Source of the DNA: Spirochaetota bacterium
Lineage (GTDB): Bacteria > Spirochaetota > Spirochaetia > DTKZ01
Direction: 5' to 3'
Assembly (NCBI GenBank): GCA_026418195.1
Contig: JAOABU010000092.1
Coordinates: 1 to 53,089, forward strand
Length of the DNA stretch: 53,089 nucleotides
Below the pieces are notes generated by a model that was given only the letters and a program-made list of their open reading frames with translations, did not search any database and was not told the origin of the DNA. The position numbers and the translations under genes were made by a program. Positions 41,193-50,230 of the stretch are shown one piece after another; position 1 is the stretch's first letter, and every line of letters begins with the position of its first letter.

Positions 41193-43013
41193 ATGGTAGA
41201 GAAGACAGAGAATTTTCTGGAAGATATCCATCGAAGGAATTACGAGGATCCTTTTCTTCAACGGATGTGTAGATGGAATTCGTGGGTCGATCCTACGAAT
41301 AGAACTACTGAATCCCTCAATGGGAAGTGGAACTTTGCACCAGACTGGTACGATACCTGTCGGCGGGCTGCCTGGTACAGGGAACGGGTAAAAGATTCGG
41401 AAGGTCATCCTCTTCCTTTGGATTTCGATTGGGAAAGTTGGGAACGAATTCCTGTTCCTTCCTGCTGGAATTTACAAAAACCGGAACTGCTCTATTTCGA
41501 AGGGGCTGGGGTGTATACCCGAACCTTTCGGTATCGACCCTTGCAGGAAGCCGAACGAGTGTTCCTCTATTTTGAAGGGGCAAACTATCGAACCACGGTC
41601 TTTCTTAATGGAATCCACATGGGGACTCACGACGGTGGTTCTACTCCTTTTTCAATGGAAATTACGGATACGATCAGGGAAGAAAATCGGATTGTTGTTT
41701 CCGTTGAAGCTTATAGACGGCCAGAGCGAGTACCAATGGAGAATACCGACTGGTTTAACTATGGAGGCATTTACCGGGATGTGTACCTGCTTAGGCTACC
41801 TCCTCGGTTCATCCGGCATTGGTTTTTACGATTACAAGGGGACGGTTCTTTTTCCACCCTTCTCTTCAATGTGGAGGTAGATGAGGGAAAAGAACCTATA
41901 CCTGTATCCGTGCAATTAAGGATCCCAAAGCTCGGTATTGATGTTCCTATAGTTATTCAGGGTGGAAAGGGGAATGCGTGTATTCCCCTTCGTACAGCGC
42001 CGGAACTCTGGTCGCCCGAACATCCCTATCTCTATCCGGTGGAGATGCTTCTAAAAGAGGAAAAGAAAGGGAATGGTGAAACTCGTAGATGGGATCGGGT
42101 GGAGGATCGGATTGGGTTACGGGAGATACGGGTGGAGGGACAGAATATATTATTGAACGGGAAGCCCGTGTTTCTAAAGGGAGTAAGCCTGCATGAAGAT
42201 CATCTGGAGCTGGGGAAAGCCACTACTCCTGAGATCCTGCGTTCTACTATCCGTCATTTAAGAGAGCTCAACGGAAACTATCTGCGACTCTCCCACTATC
42301 CCCACCATCCGCGTTTTTCCAGAATTGCCGATGAAGAAGGGGTGATGCTGTGGGAAGAGATCCCGGTTTATTGGGCTATCGATTTTACCAATCCCATCAC
42401 GTATCTAGATGCCGAGAATCAGCTATCCGAGTTGATCCTTCGGGATAGGAACCGGGCTAGTGTGATTATTTGGTCAGTAGGGAATGAGAACGCAGATACG
42501 GATCCCAGGTTGTCCTTTATGGGGAAACTATCCCAGAGGGCGCGGGAGCTTGATGGAAGTCGGCCGGTTTCCGCTGCTTGTTTAGTAAACCATGTGAAAC
42601 TAGCTATCGAGGATCGGTTGGCAGCGGATTTGGACATCATCGGATTGAACGAATACTATGGCTGGTACGATCCCGATCTGACCAAACTTAGACAGTTGCT
42701 CAACAATTCCCGACCTACGAAACCCGTTGTAATTTGTGAGTTCGGAGGGGATGCACGGGCGGGGCAGGGGGGAACTGTGGAAGACCTATTCTCCGAGGAA
42801 CGGCAAGCTTGGATCTATCGGGAACAACTGAATATCCTGAGATCTTACCCCTACATCAAAGGATTGAGTCCCTGGATCCTGTACGATTTTCGATGTCCCC
42901 GTAGACTGAACCGGTATCAGGAATCCTTCAATCGGAAAGGGTTGATCGACTCGAATCGTAGTACCAAGAAACAAGCCTTCGCTGTATTGGCAGATTTCTA
43001 TCGATCCCTTTAA
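41193..43013 (+). CDS. Glycoside hydrolase family 2 (beta-glucuronidase/galactosidase type)
   Basis: A 606-residue cytoplasmic enzyme without a signal peptide. N-terminal jelly-roll sugar-binding domain (VYTRTFRY, YFEGANYRTTVFLNG, WFNYGGIYRDVYL), an Ig-like domain, then the TIM barrel with GVSLHEDH, LRLSHYPHHP and acid/base E432 in WSVGNEN. The nucleophile is E516 in ICEFGGDA. The size and NYGGIYRDV fit the beta-glucuronidase (uidA) branch, but galactosidase cannot be excluded. It hydrolyses what the preceding ABC importer brings in. Confidence 0.87.
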   Translation: MVEKTENFLEDIHRRNYEDPFLQRMCRWNSWVDPTNRTTESLNGKWNFAPDWYDTCRRAAWYRERVKDSEGHPLPLDFDWESWERIPVPSCWNLQKPELLYFEGAGVYTRTFRYRPLQEAERVFLYFEGANYRTTVFLNGIHMGTHDGGSTPFSMEITDTIREENRIVVSVEAYRRPERVPMENTDWFNYGGIYRDVYLLRLPPRFIRHWFLRLQGDGSFSTLLFNVEVDEGKEPIPVSVQLRIPKLGIDVPIVIQGGKGNACIPLRTAPELWSPEHPYLYPVEMLLKEEKKGNGETRRWDRVEDRIGLREIRVEGQNILLNGKPVFLKGVSLHEDHLELGKATTPEILRSTIRHLRELNGNYLRLSHYPHHPRFSRIADEEGVMLWEEIPVYWAIDFTNPITYLDAENQLSELILRDRNRASVIIWSVGNENADTDPRLSFMGKLSQRARELDGSRPVSAACLVNHVKLAIEDRLAADLDIIGLNEYYGWYDPDLTKLRQLLNNSRPTKPVVICEFGGDARAGQGGTVEDLFSEERQAWIYREQLNILRSYPYIKGLSPWILYDFRCPRRLNRYQESFNRKGLIDSNRSTKKQAFAVLADFYRSL

Positions 43014-43040
43014 CCGATCCTCTCTTTGGTCGGGACATTC

Positions 43041-43069
43041 TTGCCAGATAGATCGATTTTTCGTATTGT
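43041..43069 (+). promoter_or_regulatory. Promoter of the metal ABC operon, leaderless type
   Basis: TTGCCA (43041-43046), 17 nt, TATTGT (43064-43069), then 7 nt and the ATG at 43077. No ribosome site is visible. Confidence 0.55.
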
Positions 43070-43076
43070 ACCCCTC

Positions 43077-44162
43077 ATGGAGTACACGCTCACCGTACGT
43101 CGAAATGGGGAGGTCCTGTTCCAAAGTGGGGGAAAGTGGCTTCATCCTTTACTAGATCTAGAAGAGGCGATCCAGCGGAACGGATGGAATCCAGCAGATC
43201 TCGATCTGGAAGACAAGATCGTGGGAAAGGCTGCGGCCTTTCTCATTGTCCGAATGGGAATCCCGAGAGTGTCTGCTCACCTGTTGAGTGAACTGGCGGT
43301 TGAGGTGTTTCGGCGCTATGGAGTGTGCTTCCGATGGAATGAGCGTATCCCTCGAATCGCCTGCCAAACAGAACAGATCCTTGCCAACATTGACGATCCC
43401 GAGGAAGCGGCTTTGGTGATCCTTCGTAGAGCTGGAAGGGATCGAGAAATCCCCCTCGTGGTAGAATCCCTCTTCGTATACCGGGAGAATCGGCCCATTT
43501 TGCAGAATCTTACGTTCGCTGCATCTCGAGGAGATCGGGTGGTGATCCGCGGAGCTAATGGTTCGGGAAAGAGCACTCTCTTGCGAGCGATTTTAGGGCT
43601 CCTTCCCATAGAGAAGGGAACCATCCTGATACAAGGAAAACACACGAGGGATCCTGAAGGGATTGGGTACCTGGCACAGGGAGGGGGAGGGATAGATTTA
43701 AACATTTCGGTGGAGGAAGCGGTCGAGGTGGGAACTATCCGATATCGCTGTTCTCAAAGAGAGAGGAAGGAACGAATTCAAAGGGCCCTTTCCATCACTG
43801 GAATGGATACTCTGCGTAAGCGTACCCTTCGCAGCCTGTCTGGTGGGGAACGTAGAAGAACCGAACTATCCCGCCTCTTTGCTCAAGAACCCGCGATCCT
43901 TCTTCTGGATGAACCTACCACGAACCTGGATCCTAAAGCCAAGCAAGAGGTGTTGGAGGTTTTACAACGGTACGCGGAGGATCGAAAAGCGACCATCGTG
44001 ATGGTGAGTCACGAGGAAATCCATTTCCATCTCCCCGGTTGGCGCTACCGTCTTCTTTCCCATGGCAGACTGTACCCTGAAGACTCCCGCACCTATGAAT
44101 CCCAATGGTCGCGCTCCTCTTCAACCCTCGATCTAGCATTTCCGTGTCGGAAGGAGAGTTGA
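43077..44162 (+). CDS. ABC ATPase with N-terminal DUF1893 domain
   Basis: 361 residues. Residues 1-118 are DUF1893 (TM1506-like, deaminase-type fold): LHPLLDLEEA, DKIVGKAAAFLIVRMGI, LLSELAVEVFRRYGV. Residues about 125-340 are a metal-type ABC ATPase: Walker A GANGSGKST at 159-167, Q loop YLAQGG, signature LSGGERRR, Walker B LLLDEPTTNLD, and His switch VSHEE. It powers the following permease. The ATG at 43077 was preferred because the promoter ends 7 nt upstream; a TTG at 43026 is possible. This fusion looks unusual. Confidence 0.8.
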   Translation: MEYTLTVRRNGEVLFQSGGKWLHPLLDLEEAIQRNGWNPADLDLEDKIVGKAAAFLIVRMGIPRVSAHLLSELAVEVFRRYGVCFRWNERIPRIACQTEQILANIDDPEEAALVILRRAGRDREIPLVVESLFVYRENRPILQNLTFAASRGDRVVIRGANGSGKSTLLRAILGLLPIEKGTILIQGKHTRDPEGIGYLAQGGGGIDLNISVEEAVEVGTIRYRCSQRERKERIQRALSITGMDTLRKRTLRSLSGGERRRTELSRLFAQEPAILLLDEPTTNLDPKAKQEVLEVLQRYAEDRKATIVMVSHEEIHFHLPGWRYRLLSHGRLYPEDSRTYESQWSRSSSTLDLAFPCRKES

Positions 44163-45008
44163 GTGAATCTACTCTCTATTCTTTCCTACCCTTCGATTCT
44201 CTTGGGAGGGATAATCCTGTTCGTTTCGGGTCTAGTATTCCCTCTACCCGGAATCTTCATCCTCCGGTTACATCTGATACCCCTTCGGTTCGTGATGATG
44301 CATGGAGCCCTTTTAGGAGGAGCTCTTGCTCTCTGGATGGGAACCAATCCCTTACCACTTGCTCTGGGGGTGAACTTCCTTCTTGTTGGGATTCTGATTC
44401 TCTGGGGAGGATTGATGGGGCAAAACAGTTCCTCACCCCTGGAGGGATCGAAGGTAACTACCTTTCTTATGGTGAGTACCGTTGCTTTAGCATTCCTCGT
44501 TATCTACAAAGCGAACGTTCCTGCAAAGGATACCCTCGCCCTCCTGTGGGGTAGTATTTATGCGTTGGACTCGTTGGATGTTTGGTCTTTTTTAGGAATA
44601 GTAGGATGTAACACCTTTTACCTTCTCGGATGGCATCGGGAGATCCTAGCGGTTCTCTATGATCGGGAAATCGCTCAAACTTCGGGAGTTCGCACTTCGT
44701 TCCATGGAGCCATTATCGTCCTGTTGGCAGGGTTCACCGTTTCCCTATCCATGCGGTTCCTGGGAGCCTTGCTTGTGGATGCGGTGGTTCTCCTTCCTGC
44801 GTTGATTGGATTATCTCTAGGGCGTTCTGTCCGTAGCTCTTTTCGTATCGCTTCCCTGTCGGGTGGAGTAGCTGCTCTGCTAGGATACCTGGTAGGTATT
44901 CTAGTTGACATCCCGGTTAGCTCTTCAGTAACGTTGTGCACAGTAGTTTTGTTTGGATTGTCCTTTGGATTCAGAAAGATTCGAGCTATTCGGAGGAACT
45001 CAGAATGA
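44163..45008 (+). CDS. ABC-3 family metal permease (ZnuB-like)
   Basis: A 281-residue membrane protein with eight or so helices. The central motif HGALLGGALALW, and FLGALLVDAVVLLPALIGLSLGRS near the end, follow the ZnuB/TroC pattern (helix pairs with Gly-Ala-Leu-Leu and Pro-Ala). It starts as GTG on the base after the ATPase stop and overlaps the next gene by 4 bp. It most likely transports zinc or manganese; the ion cannot be told. Confidence 0.82.
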   Translation: MNLLSILSYPSILLGGIILFVSGLVFPLPGIFILRLHLIPLRFVMMHGALLGGALALWMGTNPLPLALGVNFLLVGILILWGGLMGQNSSSPLEGSKVTTFLMVSTVALAFLVIYKANVPAKDTLALLWGSIYALDSLDVWSFLGIVGCNTFYLLGWHREILAVLYDREIAQTSGVRTSFHGAIIVLLAGFTVSLSMRFLGALLVDAVVLLPALIGLSLGRSVRSSFRIASLSGGVAALLGYLVGILVDIPVSSSVTLCTVVLFGLSFGFRKIRAIRRNSE

Positions 45009-45808
45009 AACCGATATGTCGGTATGGGTCATTAAGGGTATCACTGAAATGGAAAGTCTGGGCCATCCTCTGGATCGGCCTTGTGAGTGTGTTTTACCAG
45101 GTTTCTTGGGCGGAAGATCTAATTCTCGCTACTACCAGTTGGACTGCCTCGTTCGTGGAAGCCGCTTTTCCTCATCTGCGGGGGTTCAAGATCGTTACCC
45201 TAGCGGGGACAGATCTTCGACATCCTCCGGAGTATGAACTGAAACCCTCAGACGTGGTGCTTCTGGGGAACTGTACCTATTTTGTTTTCGCAGGTTACGA
45301 AGCGATGATCCCCAAGATCAAGCAGGGAAGCCTCAGGGTGGGGGGAACCCAAGTCCAGATACAGACCGTAAATACCCCTAAGGTGATTCGGGAATCGGTC
45401 CAAAAACTCTCCCAACTATTTGGAACGGAGAAAGAAGCAACCAAGTACATTGAACAGATAGAGCAGTTCTATAGGGATTGGAGGAAAGAGGTGGAGAATA
45501 CCGGTCTCAGCAGTGCTTCTGTAGTGTGTCATGCTTTCCTATCCCCCATTGCCCAGGAATTAGGCTTGAATATTGTAGGAACCTATGGGCCTTCTCCGTT
45601 GGAAGCGGTAAAAATCGCAGAGTTAGCTGGAAAACAACCTCGATTCATTCTGGACAATTGGCACACCGATGCAGGCAAACCTTTGATCCAAGCTTTACCC
45701 GGGACTCCTGTAGTTTCCTTTATAAATTTCCCTGGTAAAGAGGGGACGAGAAGTCTTCTTGACGTTCTGTCTTATAACCGGGATCAGTTAAGAAAGATTG
45801 CCAGGTAG
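45005..45808 (+). CDS. Metal-binding periplasmic protein (ZnuA/TroA-like)
   Basis: 267 residues with a signal peptide (VWAILWIGLVSVFYQVSWAED). Likely metal ligands are His in DLRHPPEYELKPSD, His in VVCHAFLSPIAQELGL, and His/Asp in NWHTDAG. This is the TroA-like three-site arrangement, without the His-rich loop of classic ZnuA. The start at 45005 overlaps the permease stop. With the ATPase and permease it completes a zinc/manganese-type importer. Confidence 0.75.
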   Translation: MKPICRYGSLRVSLKWKVWAILWIGLVSVFYQVSWAEDLILATTSWTASFVEAAFPHLRGFKIVTLAGTDLRHPPEYELKPSDVVLLGNCTYFVFAGYEAMIPKIKQGSLRVGGTQVQIQTVNTPKVIRESVQKLSQLFGTEKEATKYIEQIEQFYRDWRKEVENTGLSSASVVCHAFLSPIAQELGLNIVGTYGPSPLEAVKIAELAGKQPRFILDNWHTDAGKPLIQALPGTPVVSFINFPGKEGTRSLLDVLSYNRDQLRKIAR

Positions 45809-45833
45809 GAAGATTTTATGGACATATAAGAAA

Positions 45834-47294
45834 CTAGGAGTCTCTACGTCCAAAAGAGAGTAAATAGGGAGGCACCTGCATCCACAGGGATCTTCTAGCT
45901 TGCCCTAGTTCCTTCAAGGATTGAGTGCTGGTGCTGTTCATGGTTAATTCTGACCGAGGTCCATACCAAAACTGCTCTGTTTCCAGTAGGATTGTTGCCC
46001 CCGGTTTACCCATTTTAGGGAACCGTTTTTCTACTCTACTGACATACTGCCTGAGAGTTTCGGATGATTGACGTTTTATCCCCAGAAGCGTACCTACCCT
46101 GTAGAGGGTTTTTAGGGAACGACTGACTTCCCGGTAGAGACTACGAAAGGAGGGTTCCATCGCATAAATGGGGGTTTGAGGTACTCCGTTTCTGGACTGG
46201 CCGAATTTTGAGCGATAGTGCCGAAACAGGGAAAGGATCCGATTGAGGAAGATCCGTACATAGGTAGTCAGTTCGTGGAAGAAAAGTTTGAGAACGAGGG
46301 AGAAGGGTTGACCTTCTCCTCGAGTTTGGAAAAGTGTTTGGATAAGCAGTTTCAATAGAAAAACGAGGATTCCCATTCCCAAAACCCCTAAGACACCCAG
46401 GCTGCCCCAACCAAGGAGTTTGGCAATGAGTCCTAACCATGTAGGCTCCCCTATCCCTGCTGGAACATCTCCAACAGCTGCCCCACTAGAGGCAACAGGT
46501 TCTGAAGGACGGGCAAAAGTGAATCCGAGGAGGAACCGTAGGATTCGGATAAGGTATGGTCCCAATGGGGATAAGAAAATGTAGGTTGTTCGATATAGAG
46601 TATCGGCCGAATACGTCAGCAGGGGAACCGATAGGATTGCGATCCCAAGGGTAACGCTTCCCAGTAGGAGAAAGACTCCTACTGAACGCAGAAGGGACTT
46701 AGGATGCTGAAAAGGGTCATTTAGTTCTCTTTTCTTAGCTCGATAGAGAGCTACCAATCCGATCAAAATATACAGCCCAACCGATTGAAATACATAGGGA
46801 TCCTCCATCTTGATTCCCCAGCGTAAGAAGGAGATGAAAAGCATCATTCCTATTCCACCATCAAACCGTAGTAGGAGTTTTGTATGGGACGTATCCATCC
46901 GACTTAAGTATAAACCAAGCGACCAGTGTGCCCCTCCTGAGAACACTATAAGACAAACAGCGTACCCATCCAGAAACCCCATTGATGAAGGGAATCCAAG
47001 CCAACCTACGCTCGCCGAGCTTTGCCAGATCCAACGAATGATCCCTACACTCCAGAAGGTTATTCCAACGAATGAAAGTACAAGGTCTAGAACTCTTCTC
47101 CTACGTACCCGTTGAAGAAGGTTGAAAAGTCCTAACGAAAGAAAGGAAAGGATCAGGAAAAATCCAAAGGGAGGCATTCGCTCCGGAATGGGAAGGAACA
47201 AGAGGGAAACGATCGACCGGAGGGCTATTGCGCTTCCAACAGTACCTAACCAGAGAACCAACGGATCCTGGCGAGGCAGGGAGGAACGAACCAT
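45834..47294 (-). CDS. Membrane protein with DUF4129 C-terminus
   Basis: 486 residues. About nine hydrophobic helices in residues 1-330 are followed by a cytoplasmic tail with LYREVSRSL, GIKRQSSETLRQYVSRV and FWYGPRSE, the pattern of DUF4129. In many bacteria this domain ends MoxR-DUF58 operons, sometimes joined to a transglutaminase, which is absent here. It starts 4 nt after the DUF58 stop. The role, perhaps in envelope assembly or stress, is inference. Confidence 0.7.
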   Translation of the reverse strand: MVRSSLPRQDPLVLWLGTVGSAIALRSIVSLLFLPIPERMPPFGFFLILSFLSLGLFNLLQRVRRRRVLDLVLSFVGITFWSVGIIRWIWQSSASVGWLGFPSSMGFLDGYAVCLIVFSGGAHWSLGLYLSRMDTSHTKLLLRFDGGIGMMLFISFLRWGIKMEDPYVFQSVGLYILIGLVALYRAKKRELNDPFQHPKSLLRSVGVFLLLGSVTLGIAILSVPLLTYSADTLYRTTYIFLSPLGPYLIRILRFLLGFTFARPSEPVASSGAAVGDVPAGIGEPTWLGLIAKLLGWGSLGVLGVLGMGILVFLLKLLIQTLFQTRGEGQPFSLVLKLFFHELTTYVRIFLNRILSLFRHYRSKFGQSRNGVPQTPIYAMEPSFRSLYREVSRSLKTLYRVGTLLGIKRQSSETLRQYVSRVEKRFPKMGKPGATILLETEQFWYGPRSELTMNSTSTQSLKELGQARRSLWMQVPPYLLSFGRRDS

Positions 47295-47298
47295 TCTT

Positions 47299-48462
47299 CT
47301 ACTCCCCTTCTTCCCTTACAGAGAGGATCAGAAGGCGATTCTTTCGGTAAGGGGCGAGATACTGCCTGACCTGTTCTCCTTCCGATCTATGGTAACAGGA
47401 ATAAATGTAACCAGTACCCCAGCGTCCTATTTCATACGCTAAACGGTTGAATCCATCCCAAGAGAAATTAGAATGGGGAAACCGAAGGCGGGCAAGTTTT
47501 TCCAACAACCGTCCAAGGTGTTCATACCCGGACCCCATGGGAAGGAAGGGCTCAGGATCCCCTACGAGTTCTCCATCGGTAACGAACGCAAGGGAAGCTC
47601 CTTGCTTGAAGGATAGGTATGCCCAGGAGGCAACTGTTTCCAGGAGGTTCTCGAAGGCATTTTCCAAATCTGCCCGGGAAAGGATTCCCTGGGATGGATC
47701 AGCGGAACTTATCTTCGATAGGGCTCGAGTGAACCCTTCGACCTTCACGAGCACTAGAATCTTTGCATGGGAGGTGGGTTCGAAAATCTTCTCTTGCACT
47801 GTTCCTATGCGGGCACTTGCTTTCCAGTGGATGAAACGAGCAGGTCGATCTCCTGTGTAGTCCCGGGTTCCGGCGTACCAAGCTGGATCCTCCACAAGAC
47901 CCTTTGCAGGATGGAGGCCAAAGAATTCTTGAAACTGAGAGATGGGACCTTCTATGGGTTTCATTCGAGGATACACGATGATTTCTTCTGGTAAAGGCAA
48001 TGATTGCTTTGTGAGGGACAACCCAAAGGGATCTCCGAAGGCAAGAGAGCAGGACTCCAGGGGGTATACTCCACGCTTTCTTAGGGAAATGTTCCATGAA
48101 CGATGGAATTGAGAGAACGGAGGAATGATACTTTGGCCTTCGATGTGGAAGGGGGCTTCCAAGGAAAAATAAAAAGGAAGAAGCTTCTCATTCCGTATAA
48201 ACAATTCCAAGTGGAGATCTTCACCGGGGAACAACCTAGTTCGGGCCATATGAAGATGCGGAAACACCTTGAACGGGGCAAATCGGGCCCAGAGTATCGA
48301 TCCTACCATCAAAAGGAGGGTGGTTCCGGCTACTGATATCAATCCGATCGATCGGTTCACTAGGGCTACAAAAAAGAGCGCTCCCAGTAGGAGAATGCTC
48401 AGAGGGAATCCGAAGAAACTCGATACGATGTGCTCTTTCTGGTCATTCATTTGGGTATTCAT
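47299..48462 (-). CDS. DUF58 (VWA-like) protein
   Basis: 387 residues with two N-terminal membrane helices. The DUF58 core shows YPRMKPIEG, GTRDYTGDRPARFIHWKASAR and FEPTSHAKILVLV, the typical YxxGDxxRxIxWKxxAR signature. These proteins act with MoxR ATPases, probably as adaptor or chaperone clients. The start overlaps the moxR gene by 20 bp. Cytoplasmic domain on the inner membrane. Confidence 0.85.
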   Translation of the reverse strand: MNTQMNDQKEHIVSSFFGFPLSILLLGALFFVALVNRSIGLISVAGTTLLLMVGSILWARFAPFKVFPHLHMARTRLFPGEDLHLELFIRNEKLLPFYFSLEAPFHIEGQSIIPPFSQFHRSWNISLRKRGVYPLESCSLAFGDPFGLSLTKQSLPLPEEIIVYPRMKPIEGPISQFQEFFGLHPAKGLVEDPAWYAGTRDYTGDRPARFIHWKASARIGTVQEKIFEPTSHAKILVLVKVEGFTRALSKISSADPSQGILSRADLENAFENLLETVASWAYLSFKQGASLAFVTDGELVGDPEPFLPMGSGYEHLGRLLEKLARLRFPHSNFSWDGFNRLAYEIGRWGTGYIYSCYHRSEGEQVRQYLAPYRKNRLLILSVREEGE

Positions 48463-49411
48463 GCTGGGGTAAGGGAACCGGCACAGAACGAAGTACTTCG
48501 TCTAGCACTATCTTTGGAGTTATACCCCGGAGCCGTTCTTCGGGTTTTAGAATCAACCGGTGTAAAAGAACAGGTCCGGAAAGTTCTTGTATATCGTCTG
48601 GTAGTACATAGGATCTACCCTGAAGGAGAGCCCAGGCTTGGGCAGCTTTCAGCAGATTCAAGGTTGCCCGAGGACTTGCCCCATACCGGATTGAGGGGTG
48701 AAGTCGAGTTGCCTGTACGAGGAGACTCAAGTACTCCCGAATCGAAGGAGACACATACACATGGCTTCGTTTCTGCTGTAACTCTACAATCCTTTCTGGG
48801 GTGGTAACGGGAGATAAGGATCGGAGAGGCTCGTTTGTTTGAAATCGTTCTAGAATGAGGGTTTCCTCGAGAGGGGTAGGGTATCCTAGGTCAATTCTCA
48901 TGAGAAACCGATCCAGCTGTGCTTCGGGAAGTGGAAAGGTGCCATCCATTTCAATGGGATTCTGAGTGGCGATGACGAAGAAAGGCCGGGGAAGGGGATA
49001 CGTAACGTTGTCCACAGTAACCTGAAACTCTCCCATGCTCTCGAGAAGACTCGATTGGGTACGAGGAACGGTTCGGTTGATCTCATCGGCCAAAAGCACG
49101 TTCGCCATGACTGGGCCCGGGTGAAAGGAGAATGCTCCTGTCCTCGAGTCGAATACGGAGAAACCCGTTATATCGGAAGGCAGGAGGTCTGGGGTAAATT
49201 GGATCCGTTTGAAGGTACCGTATATGCAATGCGCTAGGGTTTTGCCTATGAGGGTTTTTCCAATACCGGGTACATCTTCTAGGAGAACGTGTCCCTCCGC
49301 TAGCAACGCTGTTACCAGCAGTTCCAGCACCCTGCGCTTCCCTACGATTACCTGTTGCATGTGCTGGATCAATTGCTGAAGCTCGTTCGCTTCCAAAGAA
49401 GAGGAAATCAT
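48443..49411 (-). CDS. MoxR-family AAA+ ATPase
   Basis: 322 residues. Walker A region EDVPGIGKT, Walker B VLLADEINRT, sensor ATQNPIE and the downstream EAQLDRFLM, all standard MoxR marks. MoxR proteins remodel or activate partner proteins, usually the DUF58 neighbours. The start overlaps the winged-HTH gene by 4 bp. Confidence 0.9.
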   Translation of the reverse strand: MISSSLEANELQQLIQHMQQVIVGKRRVLELLVTALLAEGHVLLEDVPGIGKTLIGKTLAHCIYGTFKRIQFTPDLLPSDITGFSVFDSRTGAFSFHPGPVMANVLLADEINRTVPRTQSSLLESMGEFQVTVDNVTYPLPRPFFVIATQNPIEMDGTFPLPEAQLDRFLMRIDLGYPTPLEETLILERFQTNEPLRSLSPVTTPERIVELQQKRSHVYVSPSIREYLSLLVQATRLHPSIRYGASPRATLNLLKAAQAWALLQGRSYVLPDDIQELSGPVLLHRLILKPEERLRGITPKIVLDEVLRSVPVPLPQHEYPNE

Positions 49412-49722
49412 GGTTCTCGCTTAGATACTGAAGGTTTTAAAAGGTTAATCAAATCGATAAGTTTTTTGTCTTGATGAGTTTGATGGCGAAAGGGACGATT
49501 CAGGTTAATAGTATATTCTAATCGTCTTCCTACTTTACGTTTGGTGATGTAATGCTCCTGCTCCAAGTCTGCAAGTATGCGCCATACAGCTCGTTCCGTG
49601 ATCCCTACCTGATGGGCAATTTCCCGAGCGGTAAGATTCGGCTCATGAACAATGAGGCTTAACACAACAGCGTGATTGGTTATAAAAGTCCATGTTCTTA
49701 GCCTGGTTCTTACTTTTCTCAT
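49408..49722 (-). CDS. Winged helix-turn-helix regulator
   Basis: 104 residues. The HTH NLTAREIAHQVGITERAVWRILADLE is followed by a wing (HYITKRKVGRRLEYTINL) and a short helical tail. Closest to small MarR/ArsR-like or archaeal-style regulators. It leads the MoxR operon and is divergent from the small membrane gene at 49898, whose upstream repeats are a likely target. GAGGGG touches the ATG directly, so the ribosome site is not at normal spacing. Confidence 0.75.
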   Translation of the reverse strand: MRKVRTRLRTWTFITNHAVVLSLIVHEPNLTAREIAHQVGITERAVWRILADLEQEHYITKRKVGRRLEYTINLNRPFRHQTHQDKKLIDLINLLKPSVSKREP

Positions 49723-49794
49723 CCCCTCTACCCCATCGATCCAGCGCTGTAGTAATCATACTATTCTATCAGTTAGAAATCAATAAAAACCTAC

Positions 49795-49800
49795 TTGACA
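49795..49800 (+). promoter_or_regulatory. -35 box TTGACA before the heptamer array
   Basis: A consensus -35. At 17 nt lies AAATAT (49818-49823), a poor -10 within the heptamer repeats, so repeat binding would compete with polymerase. Confidence 0.45.
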
Positions 49801-49813
49801 AAGAAGCTTATAT

Positions 49814-49855
49814 CATGAAATATGAAACATGAAAAATAAGTCATGAAATGAAAGT
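49814..49855. repeat. Array of 7-bp direct repeats, CATGAAA
   Basis: CATGAAA occurs at 49814, 49828 and 49842, exactly 14 bp apart. TATGAAA at 49821 fills one 7-bp step, and degenerate units occupy the others. Downstream, CATGATTTAA occurs twice in tandem (49867-49886), ending at the ribosome site. This is a likely multi-site operator or slippage region. Confidence 0.6.
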
Positions 49856-49897
49856 ACATACAATCTCATGATTTAACATGATTTAAGGAGTACTAAG

Positions 49898-50119
49898 ATG
49901 AGCGAAGAAAATGATGTTTCCAAGAAGAAGACTCTGACCAAAACTCAGGCCATGGCAGTGATGGGGATCGGTGGCGGTCTGTTTCTCCTCTCTATCCTTG
50001 TTCCTGTGCAGCAGGGAACAACTCTCTATACAGTAAAGGTTATCGCGGGTATCCTTGGATTCTGCGTCCTGTGTGTGGGTGCTTACCTTCGCCCAGTGAA
50101 TAAGGCAAAGGGATCGTAA
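49898..50119 (+). CDS. Small two-helix membrane protein
   Basis: 73 residues: a charged N-terminus (SEENDVSKKKTLTKTQ), two hydrophobic helices (about 19-36 and 45-63) and a basic tail. The family is not recognised. The ribosome site AAGGAGT is well spaced. It is preceded by the heptamer array and opposite the winged-HTH gene. Confidence 0.6.
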   Translation: MSEENDVSKKKTLTKTQAMAVMGIGGGLFLLSILVPVQQGTTLYTVKVIAGILGFCVLCVGAYLRPVNKAKGS

Positions 50120-50194
50120 GAACGGCTTTAAAACTCCTTATAATCCGAATTCCACTCATTGGTAAAGGATCGGCCTCTTTGAAGAAGGGCACTA

Positions 50195-50223
50195 TTGAGT
50201 AGAGAAAGGAATTTCGGTACATA
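50195..50223 (+). promoter_or_regulatory. Promoter of DAHP synthase, leaderless type
   Basis: TTGAGT (50195-50200), 17 nt, TACATA (50218-50223), then 7 nt and the ATG at 50231. No ribosome site precedes it. Confidence 0.5.
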
Positions 50224-50230
50224 TAGAGGC

